From positions 14,364,387 to 14,428,386 of the forward strand of contig CP154954.1 in NCBI GenBank assembly GCA_039621445.1: a stretch of DNA of 64,000 bases, given 5' to 3'. Shown one piece after another: positions 1 to 12,249 of this stretch. Source of the DNA: Euglena gracilis. Taxonomy: Eukaryota > Euglenida > Euglenophyceae > Euglenales. Within the stretch, counting starts at the first letter, position 1, and each line of letters opens with the position of its first letter. The notes beneath the pieces are model-generated. The model worked only from the letters and a program-made list of their open reading frames with translations, ran no database searches and was not told the origin of the DNA. The translations under genes were made by a program, and so were the position numbers.

Positions 1-3000
1 CAGCAGGATGGACAGCGAAGCGGCCTGCTGCTGATAGCCAGTCTCCCCATTCCCTCGGTGCCCATGCCACGCCTCTGCCAATCGCGACCCTTTGCTTTGT
101 TCATGACCCATATTCGTTCAACTGTCCCTGGTTTGAAGCCAAGAAAATTCTTCAATGTCTTTTCAGAGGAGCCTTGGAAGCACAATCCAGTCATTGTTTT
201 TCTGCTTTTCAAGTTGTATTTGCCGTCTTCCAGCATCCCCCCAACCAGCAGTTTCTTATTTTGGCTTGCTGGATCCCCGGATTCTGAAACAGCCAGAGAA
301 TCAGCAATTCATCAATGGCTAGTTCATTTTGACAAACAATCAGAAACATGTTTGTAGAAGCGTTTTTCTTGTGGCCAACCAACCCACGACCCCCACACTC
401 AAGAGAAGTTTGGCCAGCTATTTTTTTTGTTTCTAACGTCTTTTTACAACGAGTTGCATAGTCGTCAGGGCATTTCTTTTTCGTGTGTCGTAAATGTTAT
501 GGCGTAATGTACACCATTTTTTTTTCTCAAAAAGGAGTTTAAAGTCAATTCCTTCAGTATTATTTTTAGGTTTGCTTGGAAACCAATTTGCAAAAATTTT
601 GTCATGTGGATACCAGGGACTGCGCCAACGGACCCCGTGCCATATGCTGACGACCCATCCCAGCACCTTCCTCTCGGCCTGAGAATGGAACGCCAAGTAA
701 AAACCCTGTGTTATCAGTGGGGTTTGTCACCAAAGACATTGGCTGAGCAATGTATAATTTAATAAGGGACAATCAAAAAAGGTTGGGCAATGGATGCTTT
801 CCCACCCCATTTGAAATGGTACATCTGATATACAAAAGGCTTTGGGTCAATATATTATATTTTTTTGCATGCAGCTGTTCTTCGTTTTCACATTGCACAC
901 TGTTCCCATTCACAAACCTTAAACAATTTACACTGAAAACAGGAAAAAAGGTAGCTGTGCATTTCATGAGGCAAACGAAAGAACAAGCAGCATGTTTTCC
1001 ACAATTTCAGCCGAAGGGATGGATTGCGCAAATGCGTTACACTGACCATGTGCACATTTGCACACACCATCCATTTGTGTACAGACCCCGAGGCAGGTAA
1101 AAGCGAAAACGTTCATCAAAAATTCCAGGGGAGAAGCAGGAGAGAAACAATGGGTGTAGGGTGTGTGTAGGGGGGAGGGTTCCGGGACTGTCGTGCATAC
1201 CAGGGATTTTGTGTCGTGCAGAAATAAAACAGCCAAAAAAAAAGAAATTCGGCCAAAGCTGTGGAGTGACAGCCCCAAAAAAAGAGAATTCGCTCAGATC
1301 TCTCGCAGTCATGATCCCCCTCGATCCAATTTCTCAAAGTTCTGGAATTCCTTGCGAAGAAATAAAATTCCGTTAGTGTATGTGTTTGCGCACACCAACC
1401 AAAAGAAGTTTATTTGTGAGTTATGCCGTCCAAGTCAGTGAAAAAAAGTGTACTCCTGGCATTTCACCCAGTTTCAGTTCCAGGTTAAATCAATTTCAAT
1501 TCAAAATCAGTTTCAATCAATTTCAGTCAGTTTGGCACCCACCCACCCACTGTCGGAAAGGGCTGTTATGGCCAATATGGCTTTGGCCTTTATATTCCAG
1601 TGGTTGGCCATTCCCATGTTTTCCCTCCACCGCTTTTCCACATCACGGCCTCGGTAGCCATACGGCCACCGTGCAGGCCATATTTTTTTTTTAGGTCACC
1701 CCTCCTGCTACAAGTTCACATGTGCTGCTTCTCTTTTCCAATCACTCACATTGTCCATCACCCTTTCTTTCTTATCTCCCCCCATTCTCTTTCTGACTTC
1801 TGTTTCTGATTCTTTCTTTTTTATATTTTTTTTGAATTATTTTAATGCCGGAAAATAGAACAACGTCAGTGGGATGTGGGGAAAATTGCGATTCTTTTTG
1901 GAAGAGCATTTGGAACGCCCCTCGCACAATCTCCCATCAACAACTATCCCAGATGATTCTGGGCCTGTTTCATTGGAACTTGGTGCTCCAGATTGGCGGA
2001 TGTGTTGCGAGTGTGTTATTTGGGCAGCCAGACAGACAGGCAGACAAAGACAGAAAGAGTGAGAGGGAGGGGATAGGTGGATAGGGGATAGGTGGGTCTG
2101 CCAGGGCTTTCGGGAATCCCCAAAACAAACCCCAATGGGTAATGGGCGGTGGGTGGGGTGGTCGATCCCTAGGGGGGGGGCTGCACAGGCAGGTGGGATG
2201 GTCGACCAGATAGGTGGTCGACAACCCACCCATCCAAGCCCGCAGAGAAAATTCTGACCTTAAAACCAGTATTATGGGAAGGCCTTGCAGGTATGGGGGG
2301 GGGGCACAAGGCTCTTGGGGTCCCCTGCTGGAATGCGGGGTTTCGGCTATTTTTGGCACGAAAGACCGACTTTTTCTAACCCCCGAAATGTGGGGACCTG
2401 CTGGGAGAAACCCTGGGTCGGTGCGCCTGGCAGGGGGCATGGGTACCTTCCCCTGGTCTCTGAAAAAATACCTGATTTATATGCAAGAAAGGGAGGCAGA
2501 CAGAGACAGATATTGGTTGTTTCATGCATTGCATTTCATTTTTATAATTTCAATGTAGTTATCCTCTGACACAAATTGACCAAATATTCCGGTACCTGGG
2601 GCATGTCATTTTCCAAACCTTTTTTTGCACCGTTGCTTTTTGACATTCGGGCAGTCACCGTGAAGAATCTCGATGTCTGCTGGGTGGGAGAGAAAAAGGA
2701 AGGTCTCCCCGCCCTGTTGCCATCACTCAGCGATTGTCGCAAAGTCCATTTTCAGTCCAGAGGATAGTTGAGAAGAACGGATAGCTCCGGTTGCCACAGT
2801 ATTTTTTTTATATTTAAGTTAAAACAGGCGCAATGAACCTGATGGGTGCAGCAGAGCAGGAGCACACCACGCCGCGGACCAGTTGCCTGGAGCCCTTTCG
2901 CGAACCCGCCCAAATTATTTTAGAACCCCCGCGTGATAGCTGACCTTCAACCTGCCGGCCAGTATCAGCCCACAAGACAAGGAGCCTGGCTTCTGATTCT

Positions 3001-3150
3001 GTAACGTATAATTCATATATGACGTCAAACTCCCACATTTAATTTGGAGTGGTTGTTTCCTAGACATGAATGAATTGAAGCACAGACCCATATCTGAGCA
3101 AAGAATTTTTTTGCCTTCTTTGTATTTTTGCAAAAAAAGATTCAGCGGCA
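1..3150. other. No supported gene
   Basis: Mixed-composition non-coding sequence with T-rich and G-rich runs. Short open frames occur on both strands but none has biased third positions, a recognisable domain or convincing splice borders. I see nothing to annotate beyond homopolymer runs. Confidence 0.5.
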
Positions 3151-3229
3151 TGTGTCAGGGATTGGTGCTCATACCGAAAGAGATAATTACGGAAGATTAC
3201 GGATAACTACGGATAAGCCAATTTTTTTG

Positions 3230-3500
3230 GTTGTTGAAGCCAATTTTTGGAATTGTGGGCCATTTTTCGCTGCTGCTTCTGGGTATTTTGAGCACTTTTT
3301 GACTGCTACTGGCTGCTTTTTGGGCAATTTTGGCCTCCTTTAGCAGGTTTTTTGTCACTTTTGACCACTTCTGACTGCTTTTGGTTGCCTTTGGCCATTT
3401 TTATCTGTTTCTGACTGTTTTGCCGCTTCCCATTTTTAGCCCATATTTGGCCATTTCTGGCTGTTTGGTCATTTGGATTCTTTTTGACTAGGTTTAGCTT
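3230..3500. repeat. Degenerate TTGGCCATTTTT-type satellite
   Basis: Short variants of GGCCATTTTTGGC, TTTTTGGCTGCTT and TTGACTGCTTTTGG recur every 10-25 bases. The same theme, often in reverse complement (GGCCAAAAATGGC), returns near 13530-13690, 25190-25620, 33000-33080, 43890-43985 and 45555-45630. This is a dispersed low-complexity satellite, not coding sequence. Confidence 0.5.
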
Positions 3501-4061
3501 TTTGTGCTTTTGGGGGGGGTGTTTTACTACTTCTGGCTGCTTCTAGTTCCTTTTAACTGATTTAGTCACTTTCAGTGATATTTTCCTTATTGTACGCATT
3601 TGTGAGGCGATGTTAGGAGCCATTTCTGGGTGGATGTCCCCAGTCAGCACAGGCATTGTTGCAATTTTGAATAATTACGGATAATTGCGGAGAGCAACGA
3701 ATGTTTCCCCATGCTCTTATATTCGTCCTAATGCCCATCTCTTAATAGCAATGCGAGGCTTGCAGCCGTCACTCAGTCTCCGCTAAGATTCCGTGCCCTG
3801 GTAGCCATTGTATTGCCGTACCCGCGCCAGGTATGCAAGGTGTAAACAGCCTATCGGCTCATGACCCATCTCTGTTCACTCCCCTCGTTGTTTGACGAGG
3901 TGTCTCTCGCATTCCAAGCAGGGCGTCGCTTAAGCCTAAGGGCACCTCATCCCCGGGTGGGATGGTCCACCAGCCAGCTGCCTTTTTCCAGCCTACCCCC
4001 CTATCGAGGGGTTTGATTTACTTTGCACTTAGACGGCCTAACTTGCACTTCAGGTTTTGAT

Positions 4062-4695
4062 CTTTGCATTGCGCCTAAGCGCAATGTTTGCAATCTTTTA
4101 AAACGGCAGTGAAACCCATCCTTTTGACCCTTTGGCCCCACGGAGACCCTCCATGGTGACAGCTGCATCATTTGCCGATGTTGGGACCCATGGAACAGGG
4201 CCAATTTTGGTGTTTTTCAGCCTGTTCACCGTTTTAAAATAAGGTTCAAGACCCAGTATTTGAACTCCGGGACACGTGAATATTCCCAAAAAAAAGTCCC
4301 AAAACCCCATTGCGAGTTCCTCTTTTTTGAAGCCTTGTTTGTGTTCCCAGACGGTGCTACACAGGCCGGGTGAAATTTGGCCCCTTTTTAGGTGCGATAT
4401 GTCTGTGAAGGGTTGACTGCTAAGGCATCCAGAGAGTGGACTCTGCACATACATTGTGAACAGTTGGCACCATAGAAACACAATTTTTAAAATTCTAATG
4501 CAGCGTGGCTGTAGCGCCGATGCGCAATGTTGACCCAATTTCAAGACAATGTGATTGAGAGTTTCCTTCCACCTGTCCTAAGTTTTGTCCTCTGTCCCCT
4601 CTGGTGTTCATGAATGTGCCCGTTGCGCGGATGCGCAATGAAAACACATGTTGACGCATATGTTTTTGTTATTGTGCAAGTGCGCAATGATCAGC
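4062..4695. repeat. Dispersed repeat with GCGCAATG motifs
   Basis: The octamer GCGCAATG or its complement recurs near 4070, 4525, 4632 and 4682. The stretch around 4630-4655 (core ATGCGCAATGAAAACACATG) has a near-identical counterpart at 11365-11430, showing a dispersed repeat with inverted GCGCAA motifs at its two sides. No gene is seen here. Confidence 0.45.
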
Positions 4696-4748
4696 CACAT
4701 GTATAATTACAAAAAAAAATAAACATCACGTAGGGTGTACGGACACAT

Positions 4749-4990
4749 TAATTCGGATTGTACTGAACCTCAGGCCTAGATGTTCCAAAACAGGCCTGTT
4801 TGGGACATCGGCGAAATTTTTCAGTCATTTTCATAATTTTTCAAAGCTAATTTTGTACCCCAGCCCTGGGGGTACAGCTAGAAACTAATTCGGACTGTCC
4901 TCAACCTCAGGATTTGGTGTACCAAAACAGACCTTTTTGGGAAATTGCGCATCAGCGAAATTTCCAGTCATTTTCAAAGCTAACTGCGAG
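4749..4990. repeat. Two diverged direct repeats of about 110 bp
   Basis: The segment starting near 4749 (TTCGGATTGTACTGAACCTC, then CCAAAACAGGCCTGTTTGGG and GCGAAATTTTTCAGTCATTT) is repeated in the same order from about 4887 with substitutions and small gaps. It is a tandem duplication in non-coding DNA. Confidence 0.6.
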
Positions 4991-5262
4991 TTAGGCCGCC
5001 TAAGTTGCAGCCCCAGAAGGAAAGCTTGACGGTGAAATATTCTTTTTTTTGAGGGGCACAAACGGACCAAATAACGCGCTAAAACGGCCGGAAAAATTCC
5101 TGGCGAGCGCAATATTTGAGTCAAAAATTGATTTTTTTTATACATATTTGGCCTTTTGGACAAGTGTTTTTTGAAGTTTCGACTTTTTTTTTTCTGCCCA
5201 GTTCGACCCTGGCCGCCCAAATTTTCCAGCCACCTGGGCGCTGGGGGGAGGGTCCTCGAGCG

Positions 5263-5640
5263 ATGTCCTGTTTCCAAATTTCTGTTTTTGTAAGCCTCAG
5301 CTCCTGTGGCGATTCATAAGTCTTCCTGAATGCGATACTCCAACATGGCAACTGTCCGAATGTGTCCAACTCCTAGGCTGAGGGGGAGGGTGGATGGGAC
5401 CACGGAATGCTTCCCTCATCCCAGGGGTCAAATGTATTTTCTATTTGTTAAATCACGGGATATACTGAGTCAATGTTCTGATTATTTTTTTTTTGATCTG
5501 ATCATTCTTGGACAAACTTTTTTTTTAAAGGGTATTTTCAAGCCTTTCTGTTTTCATTCAGAACTCCTGGCGCATTTTTTTCCTCCGCCCAGGTTCTGGG
5601 GGGAAAAAGCTTCTGGTTATTAGCTGGTTTGATATCAAAG
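5263..5640. repeat. Two-module dispersed repeat, copy 1
   Basis: Module one (about 5263-5404, with AACTCCTAGGCTGAGGGGGA) is the reverse complement of 8874-9017. Module two (about 5493-5640, with TTCAGAACTCCTGGCGCATT and CTCCGCCCAGGTTCT) matches 9026-9185 in the same orientation. One module has been inverted relative to the other between copies. No coding content was recognised. Confidence 0.65.
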
Positions 5641-5649
5641 TTTAATGGG

Positions 5650-6533
5650 TACGTGTGATAATAGAAGGAAGTTTTTACAAATTTCGTCATTTGCGACATC
5701 GATGGAAATTTTGAGCCGTAATTCACATCCTTCAAAAGAGAAACTCGCATCCTTCCACAAAAAAAGGTCCATAAGCACGACTTCTGGCATTTTGAAAACA
5801 CGCTGATTCTGGACATGTGGAATTTATTTGGTGAAAAATCCAAAAGCGCAAAAAAACATGCCGAAAAGTTTGGTCTCAAATGAAATCTGGTCCAGGATGG
5901 GGAGTTTTTTTATTTTTTAAGTGGGGGAAAGCTTAAAAAAGCTCAGTAATCGCCAAATTTTGTCAAAAATTGTAAATACTGGAAATTTCGGCAAAACTGC
6001 AACAAATTAACAAAAAAATCACCTCGGTTCCCTTGTGGAACGTTCAAGGAATTGCCGGAATTCATTGTAGAACGGAAAAAAAATTGCGAAAAATTGAACA
6101 AAAATTGCGAAAATTGTGGACAACGGCGACAAAGAACAAAAAAAAATATTGGATATATATTGGATATTGGATATATAAATATTGGATATCAATCCCCCCC
6201 AACTGTCAATCGCATTTATTTTTGGGGAATCTCGTAATTGAAGCGTCATATCGTTTGGGGGGTAATTGAAGGGTCAATACCTTGGGGTCCACAGACCAGT
6301 GAAGGGAAGGGGAGCCCATAACGGGGAAAACTTCGCCATATCCTCTCTTCCTCTGGGACCTGGTCCCGTGCCAGGGGGCAACCTTAGGGGGGCCAAATTT
6401 GTGCTTTTAGAATTTTGGTGCGCTAGTTGCAAAAGAAGCCAAAAACGTTAAACACAAGGAGCCAAACTTTAGGGCGGGGGAAAGATGATGGGTGATGAAG
6501 AGGTTGGGAGGGGTGGCAAACGCCTGGTGGGAA

Positions 6534-6586
<53 letters not shown>

Positions 6587-7000
6587 TTATATAATATATA
6601 TATATATATATTCCAATTTTCTGGCTAATTTCATCACTCTGACCGTTTTTGACCGTTTGAGGGACATTTTTTTTGACCAAATTGCCATTTCTGGCCACTT
6701 TTAGCAACTGATGTCAATTTTTTGCTAGCTTGAACAGCGTCAAGCTTTAAACATTCAGGTCAAGACATTTTGAGTAATGTGTTACCCTTTCTGCTCGTAA
6801 TCATCATTTTCAGCATTTTATTGTGATATTTTGTTGTTTTACTATTTTTATTAGTAAAAAAACATGTTCATGGAGCCAAAGTATCCAACAAGAGCGCATT
6901 GGACTTGAATATCTGGTCGGCTCGTCAATTCACAAATCATGTCAGTGGAAGACCTTCTGAAAACGAATATTTTCTGAAATGGATTCACATCACCGAAGCT
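5650..7000. other. No supported gene; contains an AT microsatellite
   Basis: AT-leaning non-coding DNA. From about 6533 to 6612 it is an almost pure (AT)n tract with short ATATTATAT interruptions. Open frames through the tract are repeat artefacts. Confidence 0.55.
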
Positions 7001-7006
7001 ACATTT

Positions 7007-8720
7007 TGTCAAACAGGAAAATATGCCTTTTTTTCGGCAAGAATGTGTGTGCAGAGAGTGGTCCAGTGCTCCACTGATGTGCTTCTGGGTCTTGGATGGG
7101 CGTACAGAAAACGGTCAGCAGCAGCACAACAGGAACTAACGTGTTGTTCGCACAAGATACCCTGTGCTGTAATACGGTAGCGGCGAAGTGCATTTGACTG
7201 TTTGAGAGGGCTTCCAAGGCAGCCAACCCAGCGTTGGATACACAAAGCCAGGCGGTGGTCCATCTTATGGTTTGAGGAGCCGGGGAGTGCCCCCCCCCAC
7301 CTAAACTGTGGCGTGATGGATTATCGGTGCGGCACAAAAGAACGAGGAGATTAAAGCAAATCAGGTACCCGCAAAATAGGATGTGGCTAATACAGTACAA
7401 ACAAAAAAGGAGTTGCTTGCCCCCTCCAGCAGAAGTGTAAAAATACAAAAAAACCACAATTCCCGCAATTTTACATCAATTTTTCCGCAATTTTTCCGAA
7501 AGTATATCAATTTTTCACCTCCTGGTGATTAAGCAAAAATTCAAACGAGAACACCCCAAATAAGACCCCTGGTGCGAAGCGTCGGGGAGGGCGAATTTTT
7601 TCCTGAAATTTTTGGGGTTTACCCCAATAATCCCTCATTTCTATCTGGTATTGTTTTTGGGCGTAGCGCCAGAGGATATTTTGTTTGCTTCTTTTGAAAC
7701 CTGCCAAGGAGGGGGTTGCGGTCCAGGAACTCTCCCAACGTCTGGGGGGGGGGGACAAAACCTGCCGAAAAAAGCCACACCAAATACCCATTTTCACCTG
7801 GGCGAGCAGGCAGTTGGGATGGGTTTTTTCAGTTGGAGGAGCCTGGAGGACCAGGACCCCAGACCTCCCAGGAGAAAGGGGTCCAGCCAGTGGCTTTTCT
7901 TGTGGCTAGTTTTCGGACCGCCTGGGGTCCCAAGACAGATCCTGGCTCTGATTATGAAATAGGTGTGTGTGTGTGTGTGTGTGTTTATGTGTTTGTGTGT
8001 TTGTGTGTTTGGTTTTTGATTACAGGTCTTTATTTTTCATTGCAAATTGTCCCATCATGCTGCACTGGTCCTGCACCTTTACACCTGCGATCTGACACAA
8101 GGTTTTCAAAATTCATTTGCGTTCGGCCCTGCTTGCTGGAGAACAGTAAGAGAACGCTTTCTTCCTTCCTACCTCATTTGTTGCACTGCGACCACTTTGG
8201 CCGTGCCATGTCTTTGCCTGTGGAACAGAGGGCTTTGTTTGTGGGCCAATTGAACTGCACTCGAACCATCCACTCCGCTGGTGAGATTGTGATCAAAGCC
8301 TGCTTTTTGCGTTTTTCCCTTGTTTGACTCCCTGTGCGCGTGTTTTCAGGTGTCTACCCCCGCATCAGTAATGAACAGGGGGTCCGGACCTTCCAGTTTG
8401 TCAGCTTTTATAGCAATCAAATGCCATACACTCACGCTCAAAGAATTAGCCCTATTCGGAATATTTTGGTGTCCATTCGGTTTGGGGGGGGAGGTCCATG
8501 AAATATTATTGCACAAAAATATTGACCTTCCTTTTTATGGATTCCAGAACATTTCACATCACCAAGTAGTCAACCAACGATGGTGGGTCAGGTGTGAACC
8601 GTCACTGCTTGATGGGACAAGATGCCACAATATTTGGCACAATGCAGCTTTCGCGGCATGGCACTTTTCCAACCCATCATGGAACCATGGCAACTTGCTA
8701 ACATGTATTTTTTGCAGTTT
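7007..8720. repeat. Large two-module duplication, copy 1 (first module inverted)
   Basis: The segment 7007-7395 (with GACCACTCTCTGCACACACA read on the minus strand) is the reverse complement of 9403-9770. The following 7440-8720 segment matches 9845-11230 directly: shared landmarks are GTGCGAAGCGTCGGGG, the T-rich to CTGGGCGAGCAGGCAGTTGG stretch, a GT microsatellite (7963-8012) and CAATGCAGCTTTCGCGGCAT near 8640. Long open frames occur in both copies of the first module but have no recognisable domain; the pairing marks a duplicated, probably mobile unit. Confidence 0.7.
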
Positions 8721-8873
8721 CGACTTTTTTATCCAGTTCGACCCCAGCAGCCTTTGTCCATTCAGCCCTCAGCCCCCCCCCCCAAAGCTACGCCTAAAGC
8801 TGATCTGAAATTAAAGCTGAGTATATCCTATGATTTAAAAAAAATATATAATACATGAGATGAGGTATGCATT

Positions 8874-9185
8874 CTGGTGGTCCCATCCACCCTCCCCCTC
8901 CGCCTAGGAGTTGGACACATTCCGACGGTTGCCACGTTGGAGTATCGCATTCAGGAAGACCTAAGCATTGCCACAGCAGCTGAAGCTTCCAAGAACAGAA
9001 ATTTGGAAACAGGGTTTATTTTTTTTGATCTGATCGTTTTTGGGCATTTTTAATTTATTTCCTTCTTTTGGGTAATTTCGAGCCTCTCTGTTTTGATTCA
9101 GAACTCCTGGCGTCTTTTTTTTTCCTCCGCCCAGGTTCTCGGGGGAGAAAAAGATTCTGGTCATTAGGTGGTTTGATATCAGAGT
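8874..9185. repeat. Two-module dispersed repeat, copy 2
   Basis: Partner of 5263-5640. The first 140 bp are inverted relative to that copy (AGGAGTTGGACACATTCCGA, TCAGGAAGACCTAAGC), while the part beginning GATCTGATCGTTTTTGGGC is in direct orientation. Confidence 0.65.
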
Positions 9186-9402
9186 TCTTTGGTGATGTGT
9201 CTTACTCTTGTTCCCATCAATGCAATACATCTTGTTGTATTTCTCAGCAGGAAAACACACACACACACATCAGGGTTATCCCCAAATGAATACGAAGAAA
9301 TTATTGTAAATTAACAATGTATTGTCCCAAAAAATTTCTGATAGCAGAATTGGGGAAGGATAATAGAAGGAGCAACTCCTTTTTTTTTTTTTATTGTATT
9401 AG

Positions 9403-10689
9403 CCATATCCTATTTTGCGGGTACCTGATTTGCTTTTAATCTCCTCGTTCTTTTGTGCCGCACCGATACGCCACAGTTTAGGCGGGGGGGGTCAAACCAT
9501 AAGATGGACCACCGCCTGGCTTTGTGTGTCCAACGCTGGGTTGGCTGCCTTGGAAGCCCTCTCAAACAGTCAAATGCACTTCGCTGCTACCGTACTACAG
9601 CACAGGGTATCTTGTGCGAACAACACGTTAGTTCCTGTTGTGCTGCTGCTGACCGTTTTCTGTACGCCCATCCAAGACCCAGAAGCACATCAGTGGAGCA
9701 CTGGACCACTCTCTGCACACACATTCTTGCCGAAAAAAGGCAGCTTTTCCTGTTTGACGAAATGTAGCTTCGATGACGTGTGTGTTTCTGTGGTCGGCTC
9801 GTCGTTTTGTGAAAATTTTCTGCCCCCCCCCCCCAGCAGCAGTGTATTAATTACCAAAACCGCAATTTCCGCATTTTTTTGCGCAACTTTCCCGCAATTC
9901 CCGCAATTTTTCAGCAATTTACCCGCAATTTTTTCTGAAGTCCTCCGATGTCAATTCCCCCCTCCCTGCGATGAGCAAAAATTAGCCCCCTTGTGCGAAG
10001 AGTCGGGGACGGTAATTTTTTCCTGAAAAAAACTCTGGAAAGAGACCTGAAAGAAACTGCCACAATCCCTCGTTTCTATCTGGGATGTCTTTGGGCGTAG
10101 CACCGGAGGAAAATTTTTCGCATCTTTTGAAACCTGCCGAGGAGGGGGTGTTTTGCGGTCCAGACACCCCCTCCCAACGGCGGGCTGTCACGTCACCCCC
10201 AGGGGGGAGGTCCAGATTCCAATCAAATTCAATACTGGAATGCTTCCCATTCCTGGTGATCAGGCTCCCCCATGAGGGTTCACAGTACAACCCTGGGGGG
10301 GTCGACTGCAGCTAGTCCAAATTTGGCTTGGACCCCCTGGGTGAGTTCTGCTTGCAGGCTAGGTCGTTGATTTTTTTTACAAGTGACCAGCGCGAAGCAC
10401 CAGAAAAATTGACTGGCCAAAACCTGCCAAAAATGGCCGTTTTGCAGGTTTTGCATTTTTTTGGGAACAAAACCAGCCGAAAAGGAAAAAAAAACACCCC
10501 AAAAACTCATCTCCACCTGGGCCAGCAGCCAGTTGGGATGAGTTTTCCATTTGGCGGACCTGGGGGACCCAAACTCCGGACCTCCCAGCAGAGAGAGGTC
10601 CAGCTAGTGGCTTTTCTAGTGGCTAGTTTTAGGACCCCAAGGCAGAGCCTGGCTCTGATGCAATGTGTGTGTGTTTAGGTGTGTGTGTT

Positions 10690-10724
<35 letters not shown>

Positions 10725-11230
10725 ATTTGGTTTTTGATTGCAGGTGTTGATTCTTCATTGCAAATTGTCCCACCATGTTGGTTTTTCACTGGCACTCGAT
10801 TCGGCTGCATTGGTCCTGCACCTTTACACCTGCAATCTAACCAAGTTTTTCAGAATTCATTTTCGTTCCACTTGCTTGCTGGAGTATAGTAAGAGAACAC
10901 TATCTTCCTTCCCACCTCATTTGTTGCACTGCGACCACTTTGACCGTGCCATGTCTTTGCCTGTGGTAACAGAGGGTGCTTTGTTTGTGAGTGGATGTGC
11001 AGTGTTGACTGAACTGCACTCCAACCCTGCAGCGTGAGTGTATGGGTTGGATTGCTATAAAAGCTGACGAACTGGAAGGCCCGGACCCCTTTTCATTGGG
11101 CAAGGGGTCTCGTTACACATGGGTGGGTAGGTGCTTGATGGGACAAGATGCCGCAAGATTTGGCACAATGCAGCTTTCGCGGCATGGCGCCTTTCCAACC
11201 CATCGTGGATCCATGGCAACCTGCTGAAGC
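9403..11230. repeat. Large two-module duplication, copy 2
   Basis: Second copy of the 7007-8720 unit, with its first module (9403-9770) in the opposite orientation. It includes a GT microsatellite at 10663-10726 and the shared CAATGCAGCTTTCGCGGCAT landmark near 11166. Divergence by indels and poly-G length shows the duplication is not recent. Confidence 0.7.
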
Positions 11231-11364
11231 GTCCCCCGCTGGCTGTATCATTTGTTGACCACTAGTAGCAGTCTATTTTATTTGAGTTGGATTGGTCCAT
11301 CTGTTGAGTTCGATTGGTTTCGATGGTCAAACTGAATGTGAATCTTACCTGCAGCTAACCCCCA

Positions 11365-11430
11365 ACACGTTCAGGATGCGCAATGAAAACACATGTTGAC
11401 ACGTACGTTGTTAGCATTGCGCAAATGTAT
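11365..11430. repeat. Second copy of the GCGCAATG repeat
   Basis: ATGCGCAATGAAAACACATG followed by TTGACACGTACG and an inverted GCATTGCGCAA motif mirrors 4620-4690. Confidence 0.55.
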
Positions 11431-11768
11431 TATTTCTGGTGAAAACCGTTATATCCCCAACAAATTTTTTCTGCTTTCTCCTGAATGGTACCATTTTGCG
11501 GGCTTTTCGTTGGGGCGGGTTATTATATTTGGGGGGTTTGCAATATTTTTGTGTACGACCCCCTGAAATTCTGGGACAAGGAGGGGGCTTTCAGAAGTAG
11601 TGAGTGTGACTGGTTCAGCCTGCGTCCATCAACCAATCGCCCCCCCGCCGACACCTAATTGTACAGCTTCCCACGCTTTCCCCTGCTTCGGGCCCAGGCT
11701 TCTTCAGCTGTTCTGAAACGCTGAATTGGTGAGTTAATTTTGAAGTCAAACCTGCTGGGTCACGAGAG

Positions 11769-12020
11769 TTATGTGCGGATTTTGTGCATAACCATGATTT
11801 CGTAGTTTTTGCATTTCGGAAGAGGAATCCAGACCGAATCTCGGTATGCTTCGGAGTAGTAAGAGAGTACGAATTCACCAGAAGCCCCAAAAACTCTGAT
11901 TCTGAAGAAGTCTCTCCGCATTCCTTTGGGAGTCGCTGCCCGGAAGCCGTGCGGCAAGCTTGCTACCATTGAGGTGTGGTGCGGAAGCTGCAGGGAATCC
12001 TGCTCAGTAGTTTCCTCCAT
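11769..12020 (-). CDS. Possible exon, minus strand, unrecognised
   Basis: An open frame of about 83 codons on the minus strand whose middle reads like a beta-rich domain (RRDFFRIRVFGASGEFVLSY, then WIPLPKCKNYEIMVMHKI) and ends at a TAA. Codon choice is not strongly biased and no family is recognised. The plus strand is also open over the same stretch, so this may be chance. Confidence 0.2.
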   Translation of the reverse strand: MEETTEQDSLQLPHHTSMVASLPHGFRAATPKGMRRDFFRIRVFGASGEFVLSYYSEAYRDSVWIPLPKCKNYEIMVMHKIRT

Positions 12021-12097
12021 GGGCTGTTTACCACAGCTGCCTTTGCTTTTGGCTCTTGCTAACTTTTTTATGGGTTTCTTCGGTTGGGATCAACCCG

Positions 12098-12172
12098 CGT
12101 GCGAGCACCTATAGTTAAAATGGCCGAAATTGGACTAAAATTTTTTTGACCCGCTGTAGGTGGGGGTCCGCA
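12098..12172. repeat. Short inverted-repeat element (CACCTATAG...CTGTAGGTG)
   Basis: GCGAGCACCTATAGTTAAAA faces GCTGTAGGTGGGGGTCC, giving imperfect inverted ends of about 10 bp. A related pair lies at 43873-43941 (GCAAGCACCTATATAG facing CTCTATAGGTGGGGGTCC), so this is a small dispersed element family. Confidence 0.5.
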
Positions 12173-12249
12173 ACCTGGAGCCATCAGGTGATGATTTCTG
12201 TGTAAGTGGATGGCAACCGGTGGCCCATTTGCGTGAAGATAAAAAAAAA

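Noticed and set aside
7009-7263. Conserved frame in the duplicated module (7009-7263 minus, 9453-9767 plus) as a gene
   Set aside because: The frame is kept between copies, but so is the DNA outside it. Poly-G length changes alter other frames, and no domain or start context is convincing. I keep it as a repeat, though it deserves a protein search.
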